Of a DNA stretch of 64,000 bases, positions 25,883 to 33,261 are shown in pieces. The first letter of the stretch is position 1, and each line of letters starts with the position of its first letter. The translations under genes and the position numbers were made by a program. This DNA comes from Algoriphagus ornithinivorans (GTDB lineage: Bacteria; Bacteroidota; Bacteroidia; Cytophagales; Cyclobacteriaceae), in the NCBI RefSeq assembly GCF_900115305.1, contig NZ_FOVW01000005.1, positions 186,001 to 250,000 of the forward strand, in the 5' to 3' direction. The notes below the pieces were generated by a model that was not told the DNA's origin, ran no database searches, and saw only the letters and a program-made list of their open reading frames with translations.

Positions 25883-27043
25883 TTAAAATTTAAAATCCAT
25901 CACCGCAAAGCCCAACTCATCATTCACATTTACATAGGACCAGAGCTTGCCGTTTTTGAAGAAGGCACTTAAAGGAGCTCGATCTAATTCCGGGATTTCA
26001 GTTTCTCCGATCAGTTTAAGATTTTTATCAAAGGCGAATAAAAACACCTGAGCCTTGAGGGGAGCCTCTTTATCTTCCCGGGCTTGATAGATTCTTCCAA
26101 AACGATAGTATCTCTCAGATTTGTCATCATAAATCAGCTTTTCAAATCCAATCTGAGTTCTGGCTTTTTCCATCTCAGATTCAAACTCCTCCTGTGAGGA
26201 AACTTCATTTCTAATCTGCTTCTCTTTTCTGTTTGGGGCTAAAGAAAAATTATATTTATATAAGATTAGTGAATCGAGTTCTGGAAAAAACTCATAGATA
26301 TTATTGGTAGGACTCGTAGACAAAAAATACCTGTTATTGATTCTTTGAAAGTGAATCTCCTCCACGTATATCATCATGCCATCATTCGAATTAAGAATAA
26401 TTTGATATTCTGATGCCTTCTCCAAAGCAGGCAGGTCATAAATTTTACCGCTCTTCTCTCTAAAGTTGAATTTTGCCAACTTTCTGCTTGCTTTCATGAA
26501 GTCACCGGGAAGTGAAAACAGTTTTTCATCTTCAATAGATAAGATCAGTTTGTAGTAGAGGGAATATTTGAAATTCTCCTCCATTCCCTCAATATCAAAA
26601 TCATCTCCTTTTAGTGTGTAGTCCTTGATCAATTCGCCCTCCCTATCTATCAAACTGGATTTTTCATATCCAGAAAGAAAAAACCTTTCTCCGGGAAACA
26701 CATCGAACACTTCTATATACTCACCGACTCCATTAGGCCCTTCTTTTTCAAATGAAATCTGCTCTTCCAGTTTTAGGCTGTTGAGATTTACTTTATTGAT
26801 CAAGGAGTTTTTCCCATCTAGTAAATAAAGATGTGATTTAGACTCATTAATTGTATGTGTACCCAGTCCATAAGGAAGACTGATCAATTCCTCTCCCGGA
26901 TCAACGACCACAGTATCCACAGAAAAGGAAAAGTCAGCTAGAATATTGGTTGAGTCGTTTTCAGCAGATTCTTTCTCACCACTACAGGAAAAAGCGAAAG
27001 CAACAAAAAGTGCGAGGACAAAGGTCTTTCCTAATTTGTACAT
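25883..27043 (-). CDS. DUF4221-like lipoprotein, array member 3
   Basis: A 386-residue lipoprotein with a slightly longer signal (lipobox AFSC, Cys20). Motifs are VDTVVVDPGEELISLPYG, EKEGPNGVGEYIEVFD and the subgroup B C-terminus NDELGFAVMDFKF. It starts 1 bp after member 2 ends, and its 3' 70 bp nearly match those of members 4 and 5. The body contains DIEGMEENFKYSLYYK, which is more Tyr-rich than the others. Function unknown. Confidence 0.8.
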   Translation of the reverse strand: MYKLGKTFVLALFVAFAFSCSGEKESAENDSTNILADFSFSVDTVVVDPGEELISLPYGLGTHTINESKSHLYLLDGKNSLINKVNLNSLKLEEQISFEKEGPNGVGEYIEVFDVFPGERFFLSGYEKSSLIDREGELIKDYTLKGDDFDIEGMEENFKYSLYYKLILSIEDEKLFSLPGDFMKASRKLAKFNFREKSGKIYDLPALEKASEYQIILNSNDGMMIYVEEIHFQRINNRYFLSTSPTNNIYEFFPELDSLILYKYNFSLAPNRKEKQIRNEVSSQEEFESEMEKARTQIGFEKLIYDDKSERYYRFGRIYQAREDKEAPLKAQVFLFAFDKNLKLIGETEIPELDRAPLSAFFKNGKLWSYVNVNDELGFAVMDFKF

Positions 27044-27044
27044 A

Positions 27045-28181
27045 TCAATAGGTTAATGTCATTCTCACAAATCCAGGATCTTCATCTACTGGTCGATAAC
27101 TGTAGAGCTTGCCCTCAAAGAAAAAGGCTCGTCCAAAGGGATAGGGCAAATCAACTATTTGTTCACCTAGTAATTGCAACTCCTCATCATAGGCAAATAA
27201 ATAGACATCTTTCTTTTTTGGCTCGCCGGTTTCCAGTTTCCCATTGCTCTTAGATGCAAATCGGAAATACAGCTTTCTACCTGGGTCCCAATATAATCCT
27301 GAAAATGTCGGCTGCTGATTGATTTCATCGCCTACTTCTCTTACTCTTTCCTGAGAGTCTACTTTTGAGGGAAAAGAGCCTGTCTTTTTTGCTGGAACTA
27401 GCTGATGATTGAAAGTTTTAAGTATCAAAGAATCCGTGGCAAAGTCATATAGATATAAGTCGGAAGTACTGCCGGAATATATGACAAGCTGATTGTTCAC
27501 CTTTTGAATGGATATGAAATCTCCATAAGTAGTGCTTGAGTTTTCACTGCTAAATGTTACTTGGAAATTTTTCGTGATTTCCAAAGCAGGGAGAGCGATG
27601 AGTTCACCTGTTTTTTCATGAAGGTTCATTTTGGCTATAAATGAATTGAAAATTTCAGAAGGCTTTTTAGGAGTGGAAAAGGCCAGTTTCTTATCCGGGC
27701 TGATAGTGAGATTCAAATAAAGTGCATGCAAATCCTCGTCTAGGCCTTGGAATTCCCCAGGCTGTATCTCCATCGTCTGAATTTTTTCTGCTTGCGCATT
27801 ATAGATTCCCTGAATTCCATAGTGTGCCAACATGAATTCATTCTTTGGTAGGACATCGAAGTAATTGATAAAATTGGGAGCACGGTTTGGCCCATCTTTT
27901 TCAAAGTATATTCTGCGGACCAATTGGAGCTTTTGAAGGGTTATTTCGTGCACCTCAGGTTCTCGGTTTAAGGCAAAGTAGACCGATTGACCATCTTCAC
28001 TTAGTCCAAATTGATAATACATCCCAGGATTAAAAATTTCTTCTCCTACATCAACTATCACCGTATCTAAACTAATCTGGAGGTCTGCCAGGATATTATC
28101 GGATTTTTGGGACCGTTCTTCGGTATTTTCTCCGCAAGAAAAGAGTAGGATCAGGAAAATGACTAATGGAAATCTATTCAT
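27045..28181 (-). CDS. DUF4221-like lipoprotein, array member 2
   Basis: A 378-residue lipoprotein (lipobox LFSC, Cys16). Motifs are LDTVIVDVGEEIFNPGMYY, EKDGPNRAPNFINYFD and a divergent C-terminus, VDEDPGFVRMTLTY. With member 1 it forms subgroup C, set apart by the GEEIF motif and the longer FNPGMYYQFG insertion. It starts 3 bp after member 1. Function unknown. Confidence 0.8.
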   Translation of the reverse strand: MNRFPLVIFLILLFSCGENTEERSQKSDNILADLQISLDTVIVDVGEEIFNPGMYYQFGLSEDGQSVYFALNREPEVHEITLQKLQLVRRIYFEKDGPNRAPNFINYFDVLPKNEFMLAHYGIQGIYNAQAEKIQTMEIQPGEFQGLDEDLHALYLNLTISPDKKLAFSTPKKPSEIFNSFIAKMNLHEKTGELIALPALEITKNFQVTFSSENSSTTYGDFISIQKVNNQLVIYSGSTSDLYLYDFATDSLILKTFNHQLVPAKKTGSFPSKVDSQERVREVGDEINQQPTFSGLYWDPGRKLYFRFASKSNGKLETGEPKKKDVYLFAYDEELQLLGEQIVDLPYPFGRAFFFEGKLYSYRPVDEDPGFVRMTLTY

Positions 28182-28184
28182 GGA

Positions 28185-29318
28185 TTAGAAATTAAATTGA
28201 AATCTGACAAAGCCGGCCTCATCTCCCAAAGGCCAGTAGCTGAAAAAATCTCCCTCATGGAAGTAACCGAAATAGGGGATTCTGGTCAATTCCGGTAAAA
28301 ATTGCTCTCCGACTAAATGAAATTCCTCATCATAGGCGAAGAGGTAGCAGTCCGCTTTTCGCACTTTGCCATCCGGTGAGATATAATAATTTTTGGTAGC
28401 AAAGCGGAAGTAGAGTTTTCTGCTTTCATCCCAATAGAAATTTTCAAAAGAAATCTGCTGCCGTATTTGATTCGCTACCTCCATCTGTTTTTCTCTGGAA
28501 TCTACTTCATTGGTAAATGAACCGCTTTTTTGGTTTTCTACCAGTTGATGCTCAAAGGAGATCAATTCCAAAGAATCATTCTTGTAGTCATATCTGTAGA
28601 CTTGAGCTGTTGAGTTGCAGGTAACCAGCAGTTGCTGATTAATCAATTGTAACTCTACCCTGTCGCCATAAAATGAGGCTCCATTTCCCTGGCGGAAAAT
28701 CACTTGAAAACCTGTGACTAAATCAAAGGCAGGTAGTTTCAAAACCCTACCTTTCTCATTCATCATGTCAAATACCGCAAGGCCCAAGATGGGCTTTCCA
28801 AACTCTGCTGGTAAAGAGAAAAAGAAATTTTGCTCTGGGCTGGATTTCAAATAATTAGTGACCATAAAGGGACTCTCAGATTGGAAATCAATCATTTTTT
28901 GAAAATCCTGTTCGAATGATTTTAATTTTTTGCCTTCCAGATCATAAATACTTGGAATCACCCCATCATAAATCATCAGTTGATCCTCAGGAAGGGCTTG
29001 AAATGAGGAAATCCACCCTTTGATGCCGTCAGGACCCTCACGCTGGAAGGGATGCCTCGCGAGCAACTTCATTTCTTTAAGTGAAATCTCAAAAACCTCA
29101 AAGTCTGGTTCGTAGAAAGCGAAGACACGTTCACCGTCTAGGCTCTGATCTTCGGAATATATTCCATCGGGAGCAAAAATTTCCTCCCCGGAATCGACAG
29201 TCAGGCTATCAATTTTGAGCTCCAACTTCTCTAAAATATTGGAAGTCTCTTTTTCGGAACTGTTCTGACTGCATGAAAAAAAGCTCAGCAGCAAGAGCGC
29301 GGTAAAAATTTGTTTCAT
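28185..29318 (-). CDS. DUF4221-like lipoprotein, array member 1 (first gene of the operon)
   Basis: A 377-residue lipoprotein (lipobox FFSC, Cys16). Motifs are IDSLTVDSGEEIFAPDG, QREGPDGIKGWISS and a C-terminus GDEAGFVRFQFNF. Subgroup C with member 2. Any promoter of the 9.2-kb operon must lie upstream, in 29319-29559; I see no convincing TAnnTTTG box there on the minus strand. The absence of any enzyme or regulator inside the operon makes its task hard to guess. Function unknown. Confidence 0.8.
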   Translation of the reverse strand: MKQIFTALLLLSFFSCSQNSSEKETSNILEKLELKIDSLTVDSGEEIFAPDGIYSEDQSLDGERVFAFYEPDFEVFEISLKEMKLLARHPFQREGPDGIKGWISSFQALPEDQLMIYDGVIPSIYDLEGKKLKSFEQDFQKMIDFQSESPFMVTNYLKSSPEQNFFFSLPAEFGKPILGLAVFDMMNEKGRVLKLPAFDLVTGFQVIFRQGNGASFYGDRVELQLINQQLLVTCNSTAQVYRYDYKNDSLELISFEHQLVENQKSGSFTNEVDSREKQMEVANQIRQQISFENFYWDESRKLYFRFATKNYYISPDGKVRKADCYLFAYDEEFHLVGEQFLPELTRIPYFGYFHEGDFFSYWPLGDEAGFVRFQFNF

Positions 29319-29479
29319 ATAAAAATAATTAAAGATTTAAAACTAATCTTTATTTGCTAAAAACCTAGTGCACAAACGGAAAAAGCGTTGAAAAAAATAT
29401 CTAATTGGCTACAATAATCACAGTGAGGATAAATCCTTTATTCAAAATAGAAGGAAGACCGAAGACGGAAGGATCAAAT

Positions 29480-29505
29480 TTCTGGTCCTTTAAGTTGAAC
29501 CAGAA
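29480..29505. repeat. Inverted repeat in the 241-bp gap upstream of the lipoprotein array
   Basis: TTCTGGT and ACCAGAA face each other across 12 bp. The gap 29319-29559 otherwise shows only AT-rich sequence and no gene. The repeat is not followed by a T-run on either strand, so it is not an intrinsic terminator; it might be an operator for the array or a relic. Confidence 0.35.
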
Positions 29506-29559
29506 CCTTACTTTCTATTAAAAAGGCTGATATACATTATATTAAAAGAAACAAAAACC

Positions 29560-30024
29560 TCAATTCAGATACCAGATAGAAAAATTGAGAAGAGAGGCGA
29601 AGCAAACCCAGAGAAAATAGGGAATCATTAACCAGGATGCCCATGGCGATATTTTCTTAAACTGCAGAATGCAAATAAAGACTAATACTCCCAAAGGAAT
29701 GATAACCACCAAGCCTAAAGCAGGAGACTCTGCTCCAAAAAATGCCGGGGACCAAATCGCGTTTAAAGCAAGCTGAATAAAATAAAGACTTAATAAAAAT
29801 CTCTTTTGAGAGTGATTGCTTTTCCAGATCAAATAGCAAACCCAACCCATCATCAGATACAAAGTCGTCCAAACGGGACCGAACAACCAAGGTGGAGGAT
29901 TGAAAAAAGGCTTTTCCAAGGTTCCGTACCAGCTATCTACGCTACTGATGGTAAAATAAGCCCCGGTCAGCCCAGCGGCTTGAGGCAAAATGATGCTGAT
30001 GATGAGTTTGAGCCAGTTGGGCAT
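29560..30024 (-). CDS. tspO: TspO/MBR family tryptophan-rich sensory protein
   Basis: A 154-residue protein with five membrane helices and the full TspO pattern: SSVDSWYGTLEKPFFNPP, WLFGPVWTTLYLMMGW, ALNAIWSPAFFG and a last helix ending CFASLLNFSIWYLN. TspO proteins bind porphyrins; in Rhodobacter TspO modulates photopigment and carotenoid gene expression. Here it starts 2 bp after the DUF4286 gene and the pair is divergent from the cruF end of the carotenoid locus. A link to light or tetrapyrrole sensing is inferred from context. Confidence 0.93.
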   Translation of the reverse strand: MPNWLKLIISIILPQAAGLTGAYFTISSVDSWYGTLEKPFFNPPPWLFGPVWTTLYLMMGWVCYLIWKSNHSQKRFLLSLYFIQLALNAIWSPAFFGAESPALGLVVIIPLGVLVFICILQFKKISPWASWLMIPYFLWVCFASLLNFSIWYLN

Positions 30025-30026
30025 TT

Positions 30027-30329
30027 TTAAATGATTTCCAAAAGGGTTCGGAAGGCCAATGCTTTATCTTGGTAGCGTTCTTGCGTTTTGGCTCTTAGGG
30101 CAGGAGCATGCTTGGTTTCGTACTCCTGCATTTTGGCAAGGCTCTCAGTAAAATATTGCACTGCATAGTTGGTGCTGCCATCATCCGCCCTTTGGATCAG
30201 TCTCAATAATTTATGCTCGGTAAAAATACCAGTGGCCATTACTTCTGGAATATGGGTGTCTTTCAACCATTGAATAAAGTCTTCTTCTATCTCGGGAGCA
30301 ACATTGATGGTGACGTTGTATAGTATCAT
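30027..30329 (-). CDS. DUF4286 family protein
   Basis: About 100 residues starting at MILYNVTINV; an in-frame ATG at 30368 would add 13 charged residues that do not look like the family and is less likely. The sequence MILYNVTINVAPEIEEDFIQW, then THIPEVMATGIF and YAVQYFTESLAKMQEY, matches the small ferredoxin-like (Dabb-related) DUF4286 family of Bacteroidota, with no known function. The stop is 2 bp before tspO. Confidence 0.85.
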   Translation of the reverse strand: MILYNVTINVAPEIEEDFIQWLKDTHIPEVMATGIFTEHKLLRLIQRADDGSTNYAVQYFTESLAKMQEYETKHAPALRAKTQERYQDKALAFRTLLEII

Positions 30330-30379
30330 TTCGTAGTTTTGTAGGGATTTTCCTTTTTTTAATAACAAATTTGGAACAT

Positions 30380-30411
30380 CAAAGTTAGGAATCCCAAACT
30401 TAAAACCTCAA
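30380..30411 (-). promoter_or_regulatory. Candidate Bacteroidota-type promoter for DUF4286-tspO
   Basis: On the minus strand TAACTTTG (30387-30380) matches the -7 consensus TAnnTTTG. A TTG (30411-30409) sits 21 bp upstream as a reduced -33 element. The start codon of the DUF4286 gene is about 50 bp downstream. The -33 element is weak. Confidence 0.4.
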
Positions 30412-30434
30412 TTCTGCTCACCCAAGCACCGCTC

Positions 30435-31100
30435 ATGCATAAAGTAGTCACTGAAAATAGCTCCAGGACCAATATAAAAGTAATCATTGCCATAGCGGTA
30501 ATCATCATCCTTCACGGTGTTGGTTTGGTGGGGCTCAGCTTGCCAGATTATAGAGATTGGTTTTTGAGTATGACTCCAGCTCAGCTTTTGACTTCTCTGG
30601 TGATCATTCTTCTATTTCACAGGGGCTGGTCTGACTCATTTCCGATTTTTGCCGCAGCTGCATTTTGGATAGGTTTTGGGGCAGAATTGATAGGAATTCA
30701 TACCGGGTATTTATTTGGAGACTATGTATATGGTCCGACCTTGGGACCTAAGCTTTGGGAGGTTCCTATTATAATAGGTGTCAATTGGTTTATTTTATCC
30801 TATCTCACTGGACTTGCCTTCCAGAAAATTCCCAATGATTATTATGCGGCATTTTTAGGCGCTACAGCGATGACCGCGATAGACTATATTTTGGAGCCGG
30901 TGGCAGTTTCATTGGATTTTTGGTATTGGAAATTTGACATCATTCCTGTAGGCAATTATCTGGGGTGGTTTTTTATAGCCTACCTGATCCACCTGATTTT
31001 TAGAAAAGCAAAGTTTGAAAAGCAGAATCCTATTGCACTGCCTTTGCTTTTGACATTAATTTTATTCTTTACCATACTCAATTTTACCGTTGTGGAATGA
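30435..31100 (+). CDS. cruF: Carotenoid 1',2'-hydratase, CruF-like (DUF422 family)
   Basis: A 221-residue protein with about seven membrane helices. It carries the carotenoid-synthesis/DUF422 pattern: FGAELIGIHTGYLFGDYVYG, VPIIIGVNWFILSY and TAIDYILEPVAVSLDFWYW. Family members such as CruF add water to the psi end of carotenoids, giving the 1'-hydroxyl of flexixanthin-type pigments. It opens the plus-strand carotenoid region, 98 bp before crtZ. The end-group specificity is inferred from family and locus. Confidence 0.85.
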   Translation: MHKVVTENSSRTNIKVIIAIAVIIILHGVGLVGLSLPDYRDWFLSMTPAQLLTSLVIILLFHRGWSDSFPIFAAAAFWIGFGAELIGIHTGYLFGDYVYGPTLGPKLWEVPIIIGVNWFILSYLTGLAFQKIPNDYYAAFLGATAMTAIDYILEPVAVSLDFWYWKFDIIPVGNYLGWFFIAYLIHLIFRKAKFEKQNPIALPLLLTLILFFTILNFTVVE

Positions 31101-31120
31101 TTTATGACATGAATCATAAA
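31101..31120. repeat. Inverted repeat between cruF and crtZ
   Basis: TTTATGA and TCATAAA face each other across CATGAA, directly after the cruF stop codon. It is AT-rich and has no T-run, so it is not a convincing terminator. A near-copy of the locus 10-mer (TGAAACAAAA, 31138-31147, one mismatch to TTAAACAAAA) lies just downstream, so the gap may be regulatory. Confidence 0.3.
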
Positions 31121-31198
31121 ATATTATTCCATAAAGCTGAAACAAAAGGTCAAATTGCAGCTTATAACAAAACAGTCACTTAATTAGTTGTTTTCGTG

Positions 31199-31645
31199 AT
31201 GATTAAAGCTATAGGATTTATCGCACTGGGATTTATCGTAATGGAATTTTCCGGTTGGTTGATTCACAAGTACTTGATGCATGGTCCTCTTTGGATGATC
31301 CACAAGACCCATCATCAGCCTTCTAAGTCTTTCTTTGAGTTGAACGATTTGTTTTCGTTGCTCTTTGGAAGTATTGCAGTAGTATTGATTTTCCTGGGAT
31401 TGGAAAATCTTGATTATCGGTTTTGGATGGGAATCGGAATCAGTTTGTACGGAGTACTCTATTTCTTTTTGCATGATGTTTTGGTTCATCGCAGACTGAA
31501 ATGGTTTGACCGACCCAAAAATGCTTTCCTAAAAGGAATCTTCAAGGCGCATCAAGCGCATCATAAAACCAATCAAAAGGAAGATGCTGTTTCCTTCGGA
31601 TTGTTCGTAGTACCCAGAGAATATTTTAAACAGGAAGAAAAGTGA
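31199..31645 (+). CDS. crtZ: Beta-carotene hydroxylase CrtZ
   Basis: About 148 residues, starting at the ATG at 31199; the preceding GTG at 31196 is also in frame. It carries the histidine clusters of the non-heme diiron CrtZ family: HKYLMHGPLWMIHKTHH, FLHDVLVHRRLKWFD and FKAHQAHHKTNQKEDAVSFG, between about four membrane helices. CrtZ hydroxylates C3 of beta-ionone rings. The gene overlaps carH by 4 bp (GTGA), so the photoreceptor regulator is translationally coupled to a pathway enzyme. Confidence 0.93.
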   Translation: MIKAIGFIALGFIVMEFSGWLIHKYLMHGPLWMIHKTHHQPSKSFFELNDLFSLLFGSIAVVLIFLGLENLDYRFWMGIGISLYGVLYFFLHDVLVHRRLKWFDRPKNAFLKGIFKAHQAHHKTNQKEDAVSFGLFVVPREYFKQEEK

Positions 31646-32538
31646 GCACTTATTCGATCAAAGATCTAGAGCAACTTTCAGGTATCAAGGCCCATACATT
31701 ACGTATCTGGGAGCAGCGTTACAATTTGCTGAGCCCCAAAAGGACTGATACCAATATCCGTTATTATGATGATGCGGACCTGAAACTGATTTTGAATGTC
31801 GCTTTGTTGAATGACAATGGCTTTAAGATCAGTAAGATTGCATCTATGGAAGAAGGAGAGATTCGAACTGAAGTGATGAAACTGACGGAAAGATCTCTAA
31901 CCCATGACGATCAAATCCATGCATTGACTATCTGTATGATAGAAATGGATGAGGAGCGATTCGATAAAATTCTTTCTTCCAATATCCTTAAACTGGGCTT
32001 TGAGCAAACCATGCTCAACATCATCTATCCATTCATGTCTAAGATTGGAGTGCTTTGGCAAACCGGGGCGATCAATCCGGCTCAGGAGCATTTCATTTCT
32101 AACCTGGTCAGACAGAAACTCATTGTAGCCATAGATGGTCAAGTGGTAAACGGTGGAGGAAAGAAATTTTTACTATTCCTACCAGAAGGAGAACTTCATG
32201 AAATTTCCCTGCTTTTCGCAGCTTATCTGATCAAAAGCATGGGACATAAGGTTATATACTTAGGACAAAGCACCCCTAATGATGATCTCCTTTCAGTTTA
32301 TAAATTGCATAGACCTGATTACCTTTTAACTGTGATTACTACCTCACCAAGTTCGGAGTATGCACAAGACTATGTGGATGCTTTGTCAGAGCGTTTTCAG
32401 GAAGCAAAAATCTTGATCACAGGGTATCAGGTAATCGGTCAGGATTTAAAACTCCCGGCTAATGTGCAGCAACTCAATTACATTAGGGACATCAAAGTTA
32501 TGCTGGAAGAGCTCGCAGAAGTGACACAAGAGAAATAG
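31642..32538 (+). CDS. carH: CarH-like MerR-family regulator with B12-binding photoreceptor domain
   Basis: A 298-residue protein starting at GTG. Residues 1-70 are a MerR winged helix (KAHTLRIWEQRYNLLSPKR). Residues about 90-165 form the helical cap with Trp139 and Glu149-His150, an exact Wx9EH motif, which in CarH packs on the adenosyl group. Residues about 170-290 are a Rossmann B12-binding domain, with His186 in GELHEIS as the expected lower cobalt ligand. In CarH proteins, adenosylcobalamin drives a DNA-binding tetramer in the dark, and light breaks the Co-C bond and releases DNA. The family's ExHxxG motif reads ExHxxS here. A terminator and the crt operators follow the gene. Confidence 0.85.
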   Translation: MSTYSIKDLEQLSGIKAHTLRIWEQRYNLLSPKRTDTNIRYYDDADLKLILNVALLNDNGFKISKIASMEEGEIRTEVMKLTERSLTHDDQIHALTICMIEMDEERFDKILSSNILKLGFEQTMLNIIYPFMSKIGVLWQTGAINPAQEHFISNLVRQKLIVAIDGQVVNGGGKKFLLFLPEGELHEISLLFAAYLIKSMGHKVIYLGQSTPNDDLLSVYKLHRPDYLLTVITTSPSSEYAQDYVDALSERFQEAKILITGYQVIGQDLKLPANVQQLNYIRDIKVMLEELAEVTQEK

Positions 32539-32565
32539 TCTAAAGAATTTAACAATAAATTAAAC

Positions 32566-32597
32566 AAAAGGCATTCTACCAAGAATGCCTTTTTTTG
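32566..32597 (+). terminator. Intrinsic terminator after carH
   Basis: AGGCATTC pairs perfectly with GAATGCCT across the loop TACCAA, and a run of T follows. The upstream A-run overlaps a TTAAACAAAA element (32560-32569). It separates the cruF-crtZ-carH unit from the sigma factor operon. Confidence 0.8.
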
Positions 32598-32651
32598 TCC
32601 ATTTATATCCAAATTCGGCCATAAATCCCAAAAAAGAGCGGTCAAGAAATA

Positions 32652-32688
32652 TTTTGTTTAACCTAAATGAAAAAAAATTCAACAAAAG
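32652..32688. promoter_or_regulatory. Distal operator candidate upstream of the crt sigma factor operon
   Basis: TTTTGTTTAA (32652-32661) faces TTCAACAAAA (32679-32688, one mismatch from the perfect inverse) across 17 bp. It repeats the design of the proximal site 44 bp away. It lies just upstream of the -33 element. Confidence 0.6.
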
Positions 32689-32689
32689 C

Positions 32690-32720
32690 TTTGTATTTTG
32701 TTTAAGTATTCCTAAGTTTG
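32690..32720 (+). promoter_or_regulatory. Bacteroidota-type promoter of the sigma-crtI-crtB-crtYcd operon
   Basis: TTTG at 32690-32693 and TAAGTTTG at 32713-32720 match the -33/-7 consensus TTTG-N19-TAnnTTTG exactly. The predicted start of transcription is a few bases after 32722, about 20 bases ahead of the ATG at 32745. The proximal inverted repeat overlaps it. Confidence 0.7.
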
Positions 32721-32731
32721 ATTAAACAAAA
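32696..32731. promoter_or_regulatory. Proximal operator candidate overlapping the sigma promoter
   Basis: TTTTGTTTAA (32696-32705) and its exact inverse TTAAACAAAA (32722-32731) flank 16 bp that contain the -7 box. A protein bound here would block RNA polymerase. CarH is the obvious candidate because its gene is adjacent and its family is a tetrameric repressor at such promoters; this is inferred. Confidence 0.7.
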
Positions 32732-32744
32732 ACACAAAGCTACC

Positions 32745-33257
32745 ATGACAACTCTAGAATTCAGTTACTCACTACACAAGCTTTCCAGCACACTGAAACC
32801 ATTTGCACTGAAGTTAACCAGGGACATGGATGATGCAAATGATTTGTTACAAGACACCATGGTAAAGGCATTTACCAACAGAGATAAGTTTACAGAAGGT
32901 ACCAACCTGAAAGCATGGTTGTATACCATTATGAAAAATACCTTCATTACCAACTATCAGCGAATGGTCAGAAGAGGCACATTCGTAGACACCACAGACA
33001 ATCTTCATTACATTAATTCCAGCGATTCTCAAATTGAGAATGGCGTTTATGGAAACTTTGCGATGGAAGATATTTACACCGCAATTGATAAACTGGACGA
33101 TGTATATAAGACTCCTTTTATGATGCACTACAGAGGATTCAAGTATCATGAAATTGCGGATAAGTTGCAGATTCCAATTGGAACTGTAAAGAATAGAATA
33201 CATATTGCCAGAAAGCTGTTGAAAGATGATCTAGCAGTTTATAAGAATAAAAATTGA
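32745..33257 (+). CDS. ECF-type RNA polymerase sigma factor of the carotenoid operon
   Basis: A sigma-70 family protein of about 170 residues, started at MTTLEFSYSL; an upstream in-frame ATG (32718) lies within the predicted operator and before the transcription start. Region 2 is visible in DANDLLQDTMVKAF and NLKAWLYTIMKNTFI, region 4 in HEIADKLQIPIGTVKNRIHIAR. The promoter-recognition regions are intact and no C-terminal SnoaL or anti-sigma gene follows. It lies 4 bp before crtI, so it may activate its own operon and other light or stress genes once the operator is free. Which promoters it reads is unknown. Confidence 0.88.
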   Translation: MTTLEFSYSLHKLSSTLKPFALKLTRDMDDANDLLQDTMVKAFTNRDKFTEGTNLKAWLYTIMKNTFITNYQRMVRRGTFVDTTDNLHYINSSDSQIENGVYGNFAMEDIYTAIDKLDDVYKTPFMMHYRGFKYHEIADKLQIPIGTVKNRIHIARKLLKDDLAVYKNKN

Positions 33258-33261
33258 TCCT

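Noticed and set aside
29319..29559. A promoter for the eight-gene lipoprotein operon
   Set aside because: No clean TTTG-N19-21-TAnnTTTG match was found on the minus strand; a near match with TAAAGATT was too weak to call.
31138..31172. Extra crt operator copies upstream of crtZ (TGAAACAAAA, TATAACAAAA)
   Set aside because: One has one mismatch and the other two, without an inverted partner, so they are not called as sites.
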